DNA from: an uncultured Opitutales bacterium
GTDB taxonomy: Bacteria; Verrucomicrobiota; Verrucomicrobiia; Opitutales; Seribacteraceae
NCBI GenBank assembly: GCA_905612515.1
Contig: CAJQSI010000016.1
Location: 27,695-91,694 of the forward strand
DNA: 64,000 bases
Direction of reading: 5' to 3'
Both the position numbers and the translations under genes were made by a program. Below are positions 1 to 9,877 of the stretch, one piece after another. The notes beneath the pieces were generated by a model. The model ran no database searches and was not told the DNA's origin. It saw only the letters and a program-made list of their open reading frames with translations. Within the stretch, counting starts at the first letter, position 1, and each line of letters opens with the position of its first letter.

Positions 1-1
1 C

Positions 2-49
2 GGAAGCACGGTCCTCTTTCGCAACATACGCGTCAAGCGACTGCCCTAA
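2..49 (+). CDS. C-terminal end of a DUF1080 (3-keto-disaccharide hydrolase-like) protein, truncated by window edge
   Basis: Open frame from base 2 reads GSTVLFRNIRVKRLP* ; the (V)xFRNIxVKxL ending is typical of DUF1080 proteins (compare IWFRNLKVRELK at 6940). Confidence 0.6.
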   Translation, partial: GSTVLFRNIRVKRLP

Positions 50-77
50 CAATCGGGAAAAAAGCAATTCGCGGAAT

Positions 78-104
78 GTAGAAGGAGCGACCAAGGTCGC
101 TCCT
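78..104. repeat. REP-like intergenic palindrome
   Basis: GTAG at 78-81, then perfect 10-bp inverted repeat AGGAGCGACC-aa-GGTCGCTCCT (83-92/95-104), no T-tract. Confidence 0.4.
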
Positions 105-225
105 CCATCGGCTATCGCGTAATCACGTGAAATCGCCTCCATTTGCAATGGTGGGGTTATCGAGTTATTGTCGTATCCGTAAGAAACAAAGATGTTTCTC
201 CGATATACCTTGAAAGGATGAGAAA

Positions 226-1062
226 ATGAGTAAAACCGACATGATGGAAACCCATGCGATCTCCGCCGGAGAAGCAAAACCGATAGCGAAAACACCACGC
301 ACGGACCAACGCGACATCCAACCGGAAGACCGTGAATGGTTTCGCTACGTCACTTCTCTTTCCCCACAAGGCGAAAACGGTGCCTTCCTCACGCCGGACG
401 AATTGCTGGACGTGAACATAGCGTTTGATCGCCTGCAAAGTTCCAATGGCGGCACACCCCGGAAACCAAGTGACGGGAAAACAGTTGCCGATGACGATGA
501 CGAATTCATCAAGAAACAGATGTCCACCGCCTTTCGTCGAGCATTCGAGATGGTCAACCGCCAACAGCATGATTCTCCAAGCGAGGATGAGGACACACTC
601 CTTTCGGTTGCAGTTGCTTCTCAAACTCTTAGGAACGCTGTCCTATATAATATTAGCGAGGGAAGAAATCCTCTCGAGGGAGTCGAACGCAGCCCGACCG
701 CTCTCCAACTGGCTCGTCGTTATCTCAGCATGGTCGCATACGCGCCCCCAAGTTTCCTTCAAGGAATAAAGGTATTGAATTACGTTAGAGGAACAATCAC
801 GGGGGAATTCGTCGTGCTTCTTCCCCAAGGCAGAACGCATCGCGTTGATTTCAAGAACGAACGCGGATGGCAGGCGGATATTGAATTTGGAACGGGCAAT
901 GACGAAGAAACAAAGACGATTTACGGAAGAGGAGTGTGCATGAACGTCATCGCGGGAACAGCTTACAAATTGCAACACGGATTAGAATTTGATGAGTCCA
1001 AGATAATCTTCGAATCCGACGAAAAGGTGAAGCCTTGGTGGCAATTTTCGCAGGCCACCTAA
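226..1062 (+). CDS. hypothetical protein, 278 aa
   Basis: Single long ORF; no signal peptide and no family recognised. Confidence 0.6.
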   Translation: MSKTDMMETHAISAGEAKPIAKTPRTDQRDIQPEDREWFRYVTSLSPQGENGAFLTPDELLDVNIAFDRLQSSNGGTPRKPSDGKTVADDDDEFIKKQMSTAFRRAFEMVNRQQHDSPSEDEDTLLSVAVASQTLRNAVLYNISEGRNPLEGVERSPTALQLARRYLSMVAYAPPSFLQGIKVLNYVRGTITGEFVVLLPQGRTHRVDFKNERGWQADIEFGTGNDEETKTIYGRGVCMNVIAGTAYKLQHGLEFDESKIIFESDEKVKPWWQFSQAT

Positions 1063-1155
1063 GAACTCTCAAATTACAGATATAGATGATAGCCTATTGC
1101 CTTCGGAGAAAAAAGGTCGAATAATTGGCAGTTTAACTTTGCCACTTAATAGACA

Positions 1156-2496
1156 ATGAAAACCTCTCTTCTTCACACCAATGGATTTAGCCGAGTCGCC
1201 CTCCTGTTTGGCTACTTTCTTGCAAGCACAACTGCTTACCCGGGCACTTGGCCGCAATGGCGCGGACCCGATGCCTCGGGCCACTTTGAAGGGACGGGTT
1301 TCCCGACCGAATGGAATTCCAAAAAGAATGTTGTCTGGAAAGTGGAGATTCCCGGACGCGGGCACTCTTCACCAGTTGTAGAAGGCGATCTGGTCTGGCT
1401 CACCACCGCCTACGAAACACCCGCATCAAAGGAAGACGCCAAGAAACGCCTAAAGGTCAATACAGGCGGACAACCGCTAAACCTCCTCGCTAAAGTAAGT
1501 CTTAGAGCAGTACAGATAAACCCGGGAACTGGGAAAATCCTCCGTGACATTGAGGTCTTTAATAAGGAAAAGCCGCAATGGGTTCATAAGTTAAACAGCT
1601 ACTCCTCGTCTACGCCATGCCTTAAAGGCGGTAAACTTTACTGCCATTTCGGCGCCTATGGTAGTGCATGCCTTGACGCGAAATCCGGAAAAATTATCTG
1701 GAAAAACAATGATAAACGTCTCTGGGTCATGCACGAAAATGGTCCGGGAAGTTCCCCGGTCCTATGGGGCGACCTAATGATTTTTCACCTCGACGGTAGC
1801 GACAAGCAAAGCATAGCCGCTCTGAGGCAAGACACCGGGGAAATTGTGTGGCAAACCAAACGAAGCGGTAAGATGAACAGCAACCCACAGCTTAAGAAAA
1901 GTTATGCCACGCCTATTCTCGTTGAAAACAAAGGCTCCGAGCTCCTACTTTCTCCCGCCGCCGATTGGCTCTACTGCTACGAACCCGCTACGGGCAAAGA
2001 ACTTTGGAAACTACCCTACGGGCTACTTGGATTCTCAAATGTTTCGCGGCCCGTAGCCGGCAACGGCATGGTTTTTCTGTCCACTTGCTTCATGAAAGGA
2101 GAAATCCTCGGGATTCTTCTAAACGGGGACAAACTGCCGAAAATTAAATGGCGAGCTAGATCGGCGCCAAAGATGCCCTCTCCCATTCTGGTCGACGATG
2201 CACTATACCTAGTCAACGACGCCGGCATAGCCTCCTGTCTAGACGCGAAAACCGGGGAACTACATTGGCGAGAACGTCTTCATGCTGAGTTCAGCGCCTC
2301 TCCCACTTATGCCGATGGAAAGATCTACTTTTGCGACCGAAATGGCGTTACGCATGTCGTTAAGCCCGGAAAAAGCCTTAACGTGATAGCCAAAAATGAG
2401 CTCGACGGCACTGCCCACATGGCCAGTTTCGCTCCCTACGGAAAAGCATTTCTCATACGTACTAATGAGGCCCTTTATCGGGTGGAATCACAGTAA
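1156..2496 (+). CDS. exported PQQ-like beta-propeller repeat protein
   Basis: N-terminal hydrophobic segment then WPQWRGPDASGH; repeated YCYEPATGKELWK / CLDAKTGELHW motifs. Confidence 0.88.
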   Translation: MKTSLLHTNGFSRVALLFGYFLASTTAYPGTWPQWRGPDASGHFEGTGFPTEWNSKKNVVWKVEIPGRGHSSPVVEGDLVWLTTAYETPASKEDAKKRLKVNTGGQPLNLLAKVSLRAVQINPGTGKILRDIEVFNKEKPQWVHKLNSYSSSTPCLKGGKLYCHFGAYGSACLDAKSGKIIWKNNDKRLWVMHENGPGSSPVLWGDLMIFHLDGSDKQSIAALRQDTGEIVWQTKRSGKMNSNPQLKKSYATPILVENKGSELLLSPAADWLYCYEPATGKELWKLPYGLLGFSNVSRPVAGNGMVFLSTCFMKGEILGILLNGDKLPKIKWRARSAPKMPSPILVDDALYLVNDAGIASCLDAKTGELHWRERLHAEFSASPTYADGKIYFCDRNGVTHVVKPGKSLNVIAKNELDGTAHMASFAPYGKAFLIRTNEALYRVESQ

Positions 2497-2607
2497 CGCA
2501 AATAATTGTCTTCATAGAACGCTGACGCCTGCTCCTCTCGGAACAATAAAAGGTTAAAGGTCGGAACCCTTTTGACAGAGGGTGAAATTCGGAATAATTT
2601 TTAAACA

Positions 2608-3975
2608 ATGTTATCGATTTACGGCAAATCAGGCCGAAGATTTTGTGACGGCTTATCGCGTCGTTCCTTCCTGAACATCGGTGCTCTGGGTTTAGCGGGG
2701 ATGAACTTGCCTAATCTGCTCCGAGCCGAGCGGAAAGCTGGTCTGGGAAGATCACACAAAGCTATTATCAACGTTCTGTTGCCCGGCGGCCCACCCCATC
2801 AAGACATGGTGGACTTGAAACCTGATGCGCCATCCAACGTTCGGGGCGAATTCAAACCCATCGGTACCAATGTGCCTGGCATCCAAATTTCCGAATACAT
2901 GCCGAGGATGGCAAAGATGATGGACAAGTTCGCCATCATCCGTTCACTCGCGGACTCTCAAAGCGGACATGACCTCTACCAATGTCTCACCGCACTTCCG
3001 CGTAACACTCGCGGAATGACGGGTGGCATAGCCTCTATTGGCGCATGGGTCTCTCGTTTATATGGCAGCGGAAGGAGCGGTATCCCTGCCCACCTTTCTC
3101 TCATGCACCCTACAGGTCACATGCAATGGGGCGATCCTGGGGAAGGTGGTTTTCTGGGAAGACAACATGGACCCTTCCGCCTAGCCAAAGGAAATGGAGA
3201 CAATACGGGACTAGATACCGTAGAGAATATGACTCTGAGCGACCTTTCTCTCGAACGCCTTCAAGACAGGCGAGCTCTTCGCGGTTCTTTTGATGAATTC
3301 AGAAGAGACTTGAACGACGCTGGCGACTTTGGCTCACTCGACGAATTCGAGCAGCAGGCTCTCGGCATTTTGTCCTCTTCCAAAATGGCCGAGGCACTCG
3401 ACCTCTCTAAAGAAGATCCGAAAGTGCTGGAACGCTACGGCAAGCCGGATCCCGAGTGGAGATCCGACGGTGCTCCCAAAATGACGACCAACTTCCTCCT
3501 CGCTCGACGACTGGTAGAAGTCGGTGCCCGATATGTTTCATTGAACTTCAGCAGGTGGGATTGGCACAGCAATAATTTCGATCGTGGTCGCGTTGACATT
3601 CCAATGCTGGACCAAGCACTATGTGCCCTTGTTCAAGATATTCACGACCGCGGCATGGACAAGGACGTGAGCGTCGTGTGCTGGGGCGAATTCGGCCGCA
3701 CGCCGAAAATCAATGCAAAAGGCGGACGTGATCACTGGCCAAAGGCCAACTTTTGCCTCTTGGCGGGAGGCGGGATGCGTACGGGACAAGTCATTGGTTC
3801 CACCGACAAACAAGGAGCCGAACCCAACGATCGCCCCGTTAAGTTCAAAGAAGTCTTTGCAACACTCTTCAACAACATGGGCATTCCTTCAAACAAGGAC
3901 CGCATCTTTGACCTAGGCGGTCGCCCACAGTATCCGGTGGAACCAGAGGTCAAACCCCTTCGCGAATTAATTTAG
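2608..3975 (+). CDS. DUF1501 family protein
   Basis: LSRRSFLNIGALGLAGM Tat-like signal; LLPGGPPHQDMVDLKPDAPSNVRGEF; WGEFGRTPKIN..GGRDHWP. Confidence 0.92.
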   Translation: MLSIYGKSGRRFCDGLSRRSFLNIGALGLAGMNLPNLLRAERKAGLGRSHKAIINVLLPGGPPHQDMVDLKPDAPSNVRGEFKPIGTNVPGIQISEYMPRMAKMMDKFAIIRSLADSQSGHDLYQCLTALPRNTRGMTGGIASIGAWVSRLYGSGRSGIPAHLSLMHPTGHMQWGDPGEGGFLGRQHGPFRLAKGNGDNTGLDTVENMTLSDLSLERLQDRRALRGSFDEFRRDLNDAGDFGSLDEFEQQALGILSSSKMAEALDLSKEDPKVLERYGKPDPEWRSDGAPKMTTNFLLARRLVEVGARYVSLNFSRWDWHSNNFDRGRVDIPMLDQALCALVQDIHDRGMDKDVSVVCWGEFGRTPKINAKGGRDHWPKANFCLLAGGGMRTGQVIGSTDKQGAEPNDRPVKFKEVFATLFNNMGIPSNKDRIFDLGGRPQYPVEPEVKPLRELI

Positions 3976-3983
3976 TTCTGGAA

Positions 3984-4005
3984 ACAGCCTACTCGAGCAG
4001 GTTGT
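3984..4005. terminator. possible bidirectional hairpin between convergent genes
   Basis: ACAGCCT-actcgagc-AGGTTGT (one G-U) between the (+) DUF1501 stop and the (-) protease stop; no strong T-tract. Confidence 0.3.
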
Positions 4006-4006
4006 C

Positions 4007-4858
4007 TCAGCGAAGCAAACGATGGATGGCATCCACGGGGACGCAGGACTTTACGACCATCTGCAAGTTCTCGTTATGACCTTTAACCTTCGAATAGTAA
4101 ATCGAGTTAGTCGCTGAAACCATCCCCACGACAGCTCCGGTCGAATCTAGTACGGGAGCTCCGCTGGAACCTTTGGCATAGTCGGCCGTGATAGCCATTC
4201 TGTTCGCCTGCCCGGTCTTCGAGCGGGCCACGAAATATCGCGAGACGTCACCCTTGGTCATGGTGAAGTAGCGTCCGTCCGGATGACTGATCACGCTTAC
4301 GGAAGTGCCCACAGGTGCTCGAGCGGCAAGCGGCAGCGGCGTAAGTTTGGCGTCCCGCAACCGAAGAAGAGCCACGTCGGCCGACTTGTTCGCGGCCAAT
4401 ACTTCGCTCACGACAAAAGTTTTCCCATTGGAGTCCATAGCACCTAAAGCGACACCTTCCTTACTATCTACAACATGGTAGTTGGTCGCGATAACGCCGT
4501 CCTCGCTCAGTGCGAAACCGGAAGCAGACGAAACGTGCCACTTTGTGCATTTACCGCACTTGTAAAGCCTCCCGACGGCAAGTACGGAAGCCTTGCAACG
4601 AGAATAAAACTCATCGGGATGTATGCTTTCAAGCTTGGTTTCAGGAAGCTTAACGGTAGTTGTCCGCCTATTCAGTTGTCCACTTAAGGTATTTAGGGAA
4701 GTCCCTTTTTCGGTCTTGTGCAGCCCCTCCAGCCCTTTTTGGAAACGCAACTTGAGAGCCAAGTCGTCAATGACCCCGGTCTTCGACTGCTGGGCAACCG
4801 TAGACCCAGCAAGACAAGCGAACAGGATTAACGAATAGAGTGACTTTGGTAAATTCAT
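4007..4858 (-). CDS. exported trypsin-like serine protease (S1C/HtrA-like)
   Basis: ATNYHVVD (His), SADVALLRL (Asp), KGSSGAPVLD (Ser); start placed at MNLPKSLYSLILFACLAGSTVAQ rather than the longer ORF start at 4903. Confidence 0.8.
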   Translation of the reverse strand: MNLPKSLYSLILFACLAGSTVAQQSKTGVIDDLALKLRFQKGLEGLHKTEKGTSLNTLSGQLNRRTTTVKLPETKLESIHPDEFYSRCKASVLAVGRLYKCGKCTKWHVSSASGFALSEDGVIATNYHVVDSKEGVALGAMDSNGKTFVVSEVLAANKSADVALLRLRDAKLTPLPLAARAPVGTSVSVISHPDGRYFTMTKGDVSRYFVARSKTGQANRMAITADYAKGSSGAPVLDSTGAVVGMVSATNSIYYSKVKGHNENLQMVVKSCVPVDAIHRLLR

Positions 4859-4982
4859 TCCTAGATGGAATGCTAAACTTCGTGAACCGCAAGAGGAATA
4901 CAACTTCGCTCGTCATTAAAATGAGTCCCATGACAACTCCAAGGCTTGACTCGGTAATTCAGACTCATCTTGGTGTTTCGAG

Positions 4983-6095
4983 ATGGAAAAGCCAGTCGAA
5001 TACCTTAAGAACAAGCGTCTCGTTAAACATGCGTTTAAGGCGGTCGCCGTCTTGTTGTCTTTTACCGCAAGCATCGTTTCCGCAATTGAAAAGCGGTACG
5101 CTTTCCTTGTGTGTGGTGACCCGCAATACCATGCCGAAAAAACTGCGAACCCAAAGTCACTCGATCCGTATTCAGAGGAAGGGATGGACCGCTTCATTCG
5201 TTTGGCAGGAACCTTCGGGGGTGGAGAGATTCCTAAATCCTTAGGCGGCGGAAAAGTGCCCAACGAGTTTCTCGGTATGATCGTAACGGGTGACTTGATC
5301 GACAGCGCCGATAAAAATGGTGGCAACTATCCTGCCATGCAAAAGTTCGAGTGGAGACGATTCAAAATGGACTTTGGACTGACGGGCAAAGAGGGGAGAC
5401 TCCCCTACCCCGTATACGAACTACACGGCAACCACGACGGTCCTCAAGGCGACACCTTCATCATCGAAGACATTATTGCACGCAACAAGAACCGCCCTAA
5501 TGTAGGAATGGTATCGGCAAACGGGCTACATTACTCTTGGGATTGGGGTCCAATGCATCTTGTAAACCTGGGCATGTTCGCGGGATCGGGGGACAAACGA
5601 CGCGAAGGTCATCATTACGCTCCGAGATCCAGCCTCGAGTTTCTCAAAAAAGACTTAACGGCCAGAGTGGGTTCATCGGGAAGACCTGTCATCCTTTCCT
5701 TTCACCTGCACCCCTTCGGCCCTCATTACGACTGGCCGGAAGAGGACCTGAGGTCTTTCTGGAAGCTGATCGAACGCTACAACGTCATCGCCTTTTTTCA
5801 TGGTCACACCCACGGTTCACCACCCAGTCGGACCCGATGGGATGGTAAAAGTTTTAGCCGTGACCTAGAGAAAGGAGTTTGGGTCTTTAATCCCGATGAC
5901 GCAGGAGCTGCGAAAACGGATCCGAGAGATCCCTCCAAGGGAGTGGGTTTATATCACGGATTTCTTTATGTGGAATTGGTTGATCGCGCGGGCGATGATG
6001 CCGATGAATTCGTGGTGCGGTCCTATGCCTCCAAGGACAATTGGGAAACTCACAAATGGGGAACTCGCTGGTCATACAAGGTAAGCATTCCGTAA
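4983..6095 (+). CDS. calcineurin-like metallophosphoesterase
   Basis: VCGDPQYH, VTGDLIDS, ELHGNHDG, FHLHPFG, FFHGHTHG metal-ligand motifs. Confidence 0.85.
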   Translation: MEKPVEYLKNKRLVKHAFKAVAVLLSFTASIVSAIEKRYAFLVCGDPQYHAEKTANPKSLDPYSEEGMDRFIRLAGTFGGGEIPKSLGGGKVPNEFLGMIVTGDLIDSADKNGGNYPAMQKFEWRRFKMDFGLTGKEGRLPYPVYELHGNHDGPQGDTFIIEDIIARNKNRPNVGMVSANGLHYSWDWGPMHLVNLGMFAGSGDKRREGHHYAPRSSLEFLKKDLTARVGSSGRPVILSFHLHPFGPHYDWPEEDLRSFWKLIERYNVIAFFHGHTHGSPPSRTRWDGKSFSRDLEKGVWVFNPDDAGAAKTDPRDPSKGVGLYHGFLYVELVDRAGDDADEFVVRSYASKDNWETHKWGTRWSYKVSIP

Positions 6096-6170
6096 TCGTT
6101 TTGTAAGAAATTGAGCCAAATCCATTGCCTCAATCTCTGCCCCAAAGCTCGATTGCCAATTTACTATGAC

Positions 6171-6244
6171 TTACAACCTTCTTCTTGCGTTCGAGATGGT
6201 TTTGGTTCGCGATGGAGAAATAACCGACCCTGTTTACAACCTTC
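6171..6244 (+). promoter_or_regulatory. 11-bp direct repeat pair upstream of DUF1080 gene
   Basis: TTACAACCTTC at 6171-6181 and 6234-6244, 63-bp period. Confidence 0.25.
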
Positions 6245-6256
6245 ATCTCTAATAAA

Positions 6257-6940
6257 ATGAAACTTCAAGTAGCATCACTAGCCATTGCAACCTTACTTTG
6301 CTCCCCATCCGTTAACGCTAAAGCCGAAAAATCTTCTGGCTCCGCAAAAAAGGAAGATTGGAAAACCCTTTTTGACGGAAAGAGCCTTGATCACTTCAGA
6401 GGTTACAAGAAGGACAAGCCGGATCCGGGTTGGAAGGTTGATGACGGCATAATAAAATTTGCCGGCAAAGGCGGAGACTTAATGACCAAGGACAAGTACC
6501 AGTTTTTCGAGATGGCTCTGGAATGGAACCTCCCAAAGGGTGGAAACAGCGGGATTATCTACAGGGTCGCAGAAACAAAAGGTCCGGCATATCATACGGG
6601 GCCCGAAATCCAGATTCTTTCTAGTATGAAAGTGGGGGGCAAAACGGATGCGGGTTCATGCTACGCTTTGTACGCTCCGAAGGTATCCAATCTCAAACCC
6701 AATGGCCAATGGAACTCGGTGCGACTCGTTATCAAGCCGGGCAATCACGTGGAACACCATATGAATGGGGAGAAAGTTTGCTCCTACCAAATAGGGAGTG
6801 ACGACTGGAATGCCCGCGTGGCAAAAAGTAAATTCTCCAAGTGGAAGGAATTCGCAACCGTGGACAAGGGTCACGTATGCCTGCAGTCTCACGGAGCCGC
6901 CATTTGGTTTCGCAACCTGAAGGTGCGTGAACTTAAGTAA
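6257..6940 (+). CDS. DUF1080 (3-keto-disaccharide hydrolase-like) protein
   Basis: WKTLFDGKSLDHFRGY, GGNSGIIYRV, GPEIQIL, IWFRNLKVREL. Confidence 0.9.
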   Translation: MKLQVASLAIATLLCSPSVNAKAEKSSGSAKKEDWKTLFDGKSLDHFRGYKKDKPDPGWKVDDGIIKFAGKGGDLMTKDKYQFFEMALEWNLPKGGNSGIIYRVAETKGPAYHTGPEIQILSSMKVGGKTDAGSCYALYAPKVSNLKPNGQWNSVRLVIKPGNHVEHHMNGEKVCSYQIGSDDWNARVAKSKFSKWKEFATVDKGHVCLQSHGAAIWFRNLKVRELK

Positions 6941-6982
6941 ACCTGATCGACGCCCTCACCATTCAAACGAGAGACAAACGTC

Positions 6983-8206
6983 ATGAACACTATATCCTTA
7001 ATCACTCTGGCTTCAATTGGGGCATCTGTAGGCTTCGCCGAAAACTGGCATCAGTTCAGGGGACCATCTGGGATTGGCTTGGCAGAAGGAGAAGTGCCCA
7101 CACGTTGGAGCAAGGATTCCGTTGCATGGCAGGTCAATCTTCCCGGTGAAGGTCAATCCTCCGCCGTTAACTGGGGAGCGAAGTTATTCGTTACCGCCGC
7201 CACAAAAGAGGGGGGTATGCGCACCCTACTTTGCCTCGACAAAGACACCGGAAAGACCATCTGGCGACGAGACGTCGAAAGCAATCACAAGGAATCCCAG
7301 CACAAGATGAACAGTTGGGCTACGCCAAGCGCAGCAACGGATGGAACTCGTGTCGTCGCCTTCTTCGGTCCGGCAGGCATTCACTGCTACGACATGGAGG
7401 GCGAAAAGCTTTGGTCTAAGGACTTGGGGCAATTCCCCGGAGACTGGGGTGTAGCCGCATCACCGGTAATTCTTGGCGACCAAGTCATACAAAACTGCGA
7501 TGCCATTGGCCCCTCACGCCTAGTCTCTCTCGACAAGGCAACGGGCAACATAATCTGGGAAACAAAACGTGAAGACAAACCACGCGGAGGTTGGAGTACA
7601 CCCGTTTTCATTGAAACAAAGGGACCACCTCAACTCGTCCTCAACGGTGAATTCGGTGCAAAGGGTTACGATCCCGCGAAGGGCAAGGAACTCTGGTTTT
7701 GCAAATCCTTCAACGGGCGCGGTTCTCCCGTCCCCTTCCATGCCAATGGCCTGATCTACGTCGTAAACGGGAAACCTGGTGATCTCTATGTAGTGGATCC
7801 GAATGGTTCCGGCGACATCACAAAAACCAACATGGCATGGCATGCAAAGCGGAACGGAGGACGAGACCTGCCATCCCCTGCCGTCATAGGCGACTTCGTA
7901 CTCGTTACGGCCATGGGAGGAGTGACCACCTGCTATGACGCGAAAACTGGCAAGACCCACTGGGTCGATCGACTGGAGGGAGCCTTTTCGGGATCCCCTC
8001 TCATATCCAACGGGCTTTACTACATTCAAAACGAAGCCGGTGTTGCTTATGTAGTTAGGCCAAACAAGAAAGCACTTGAAATCTTTTCACGAAACGATTT
8101 AGGAGCTTCAAAAGACGAAATATTTCGTGCCACACTGTCCCCTATAGACGGCAAAGTTTTCACTCGCTCACAAGCTACTCTTTATTGCCTTAAGGGAGAA
8201 AACTAA
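6983..8206 (+). CDS. exported PQQ-like beta-propeller repeat protein
   Basis: NWHQFRGPSGIGLAEG; LDKDTGKTIW, LDKATGNIIWET, CYDAKTGKTHW repeats. Confidence 0.9.
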   Translation: MNTISLITLASIGASVGFAENWHQFRGPSGIGLAEGEVPTRWSKDSVAWQVNLPGEGQSSAVNWGAKLFVTAATKEGGMRTLLCLDKDTGKTIWRRDVESNHKESQHKMNSWATPSAATDGTRVVAFFGPAGIHCYDMEGEKLWSKDLGQFPGDWGVAASPVILGDQVIQNCDAIGPSRLVSLDKATGNIIWETKREDKPRGGWSTPVFIETKGPPQLVLNGEFGAKGYDPAKGKELWFCKSFNGRGSPVPFHANGLIYVVNGKPGDLYVVDPNGSGDITKTNMAWHAKRNGGRDLPSPAVIGDFVLVTAMGGVTTCYDAKTGKTHWVDRLEGAFSGSPLISNGLYYIQNEAGVAYVVRPNKKALEIFSRNDLGASKDEIFRATLSPIDGKVFTRSQATLYCLKGEN

Positions 8207-8207
8207 A

Positions 8208-8246
8208 GGAACCTCTGCCTTAGAAAAGGCGAGGTTTCTTCATTTT
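8208..8246 (+). terminator. candidate intrinsic terminator
   Basis: GGAACCT(c)TGCCTT-agaa-AAGGCGAGGTTTC stem with one bulged C, followed by TTCATTTT. Confidence 0.5.
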
Positions 8247-8282
8247 CCCCTCGCACGGCGATGCTTCGCCGCATAATTTCCT

Positions 8283-9770
8283 ATGGAGGAAACTGCAAAG
8301 ACGCAAATTAAGATGCTAACTGTCAATACTTCCCAGTTTGGAAATCGTGACTGCGAAGGCACTTCGAGACGCGACTTCCTTCGCGTAGGAAGTCTTGGGC
8401 TCGGTGCAATGTCACTGACGGACTTGCTCGCAAACAAGGCATACGCCACTCGAGCTAAAGCGGACTACGTACGAGACAAGGCGGTGGTTATGCTTTATTT
8501 GTCCGGTGGGGCCAGTCACATCGAGACTTTCAACCCAAACATGGAGGCACCTTCTCCCTACAATAGCATGACGGGTGAAGTGAAAACCTCCCTCTCAGGC
8601 GTTACCTTCGGGGGCACTTTCCCATCTCTCGGCAAGTGGGCCCACAAAATGGCCATCGTACGCTCCTTCACTCATCCGATCGGCGGACACGAACAGGCTC
8701 ACGTCCATGTTTTATCGGGTGGCACCGACCCCAAGGGCCAAGCGATGGAGGGACGCAGCATCGGTTCGCTTTGTGCCCACATTCGCGGAGCCAACCACCC
8801 CAAGACCGGATTCCCCTCCTACGCTCTTCTCACACATCCTGAGAATGACGGCCAGTATCGCAAGGAACTGGGGCGCGTCGTGAAAGGGTCATGGTCGGGT
8901 GACCTCGGCTCTTCTTACGCCCCCTTCATCCGTCAAGACGAGGTGTCCGGCAACGGCAAGAATACGAACAAACCCTCCTCGTTTGGCAAAGGCACCGTGG
9001 CAGCCGACATGCAACTAAACCTATCGCGCGAAAGACTGGAAAACAGGAAAGCTCTCCTGTCATCGATCGATAGTTTACACCGCGAAGCAGATGCGTCCGG
9101 AGCATTGGCGGCCGCCGACGAATATGAGCAACGGGCCCTAGAGCTAATCCTTGGTTCCGCATCCGAGACCTTCGATCTCACTAAAGAAAACCCAAAAGTT
9201 CTGGAGGCCTACGACACCTCCGCCATGAAGATCGGGCACAAGATATTTCGTAAGTCCACCCTCGGTCACCAAATGTTGTTGGCTCGACGCATGGTGGAGT
9301 CAGGGGCTGGTTTCGTGACCGTTCACAGCGCTGGCTGGGACATGCATGCCGACGGCAACAATCCAGGTATGGTAAAGGGCATGAACATGTTGGGCTGGAC
9401 CGTGGACAAGGCGGTTTCCGCTTTTCTCCAAGACCTCGAGGACCGCGGCTTGTCCGACAAGGTTCTTCTTGTCCTCACGGGCGACTTTGGCCGCACTCCC
9501 ACCATCAACAAGAAAGGTGGGCGCGACCACTGGGCGAAGTTGGGCACCCTCGCATTTGCAGGAGGCGGTCTGCCCATGGGGCAAGTCATCGGCAAGGCCG
9601 ACCGGCGGAACGGCGAACCCGACGACAATCCCATTAGTCCCAACATGATGATGGGCACCATCCTCCACACCCTCTTCGATTTCGGAAAACTGCGCATCGC
9701 CCAAGGCATCCCAACTGAAATCGTGAAGCGAGTGGAGGACGCGCACCCCATTCCGGAATTGGCCGTCTAA
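8283..9770 (+). CDS. DUF1501 family protein
   Basis: TSRRDFLRVGSLGLGAMSL Tat-like signal; YLSGGASHIETFNPN; TGDFGRTPTINKKGGRDHW. Confidence 0.92.
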   Translation: MEETAKTQIKMLTVNTSQFGNRDCEGTSRRDFLRVGSLGLGAMSLTDLLANKAYATRAKADYVRDKAVVMLYLSGGASHIETFNPNMEAPSPYNSMTGEVKTSLSGVTFGGTFPSLGKWAHKMAIVRSFTHPIGGHEQAHVHVLSGGTDPKGQAMEGRSIGSLCAHIRGANHPKTGFPSYALLTHPENDGQYRKELGRVVKGSWSGDLGSSYAPFIRQDEVSGNGKNTNKPSSFGKGTVAADMQLNLSRERLENRKALLSSIDSLHREADASGALAAADEYEQRALELILGSASETFDLTKENPKVLEAYDTSAMKIGHKIFRKSTLGHQMLLARRMVESGAGFVTVHSAGWDMHADGNNPGMVKGMNMLGWTVDKAVSAFLQDLEDRGLSDKVLLVLTGDFGRTPTINKKGGRDHWAKLGTLAFAGGGLPMGQVIGKADRRNGEPDDNPISPNMMMGTILHTLFDFGKLRIAQGIPTEIVKRVEDAHPIPELAV

Positions 9771-9877
9771 GCTTCACGAAAGCCAGTACGCAACCGTGAA
9801 AAGCATTGCCCCAGTTGCCCTTATCCATACTCCATCTTCTCGGTCTCAATCACCAACCCACTCCATCCTCATCCATT

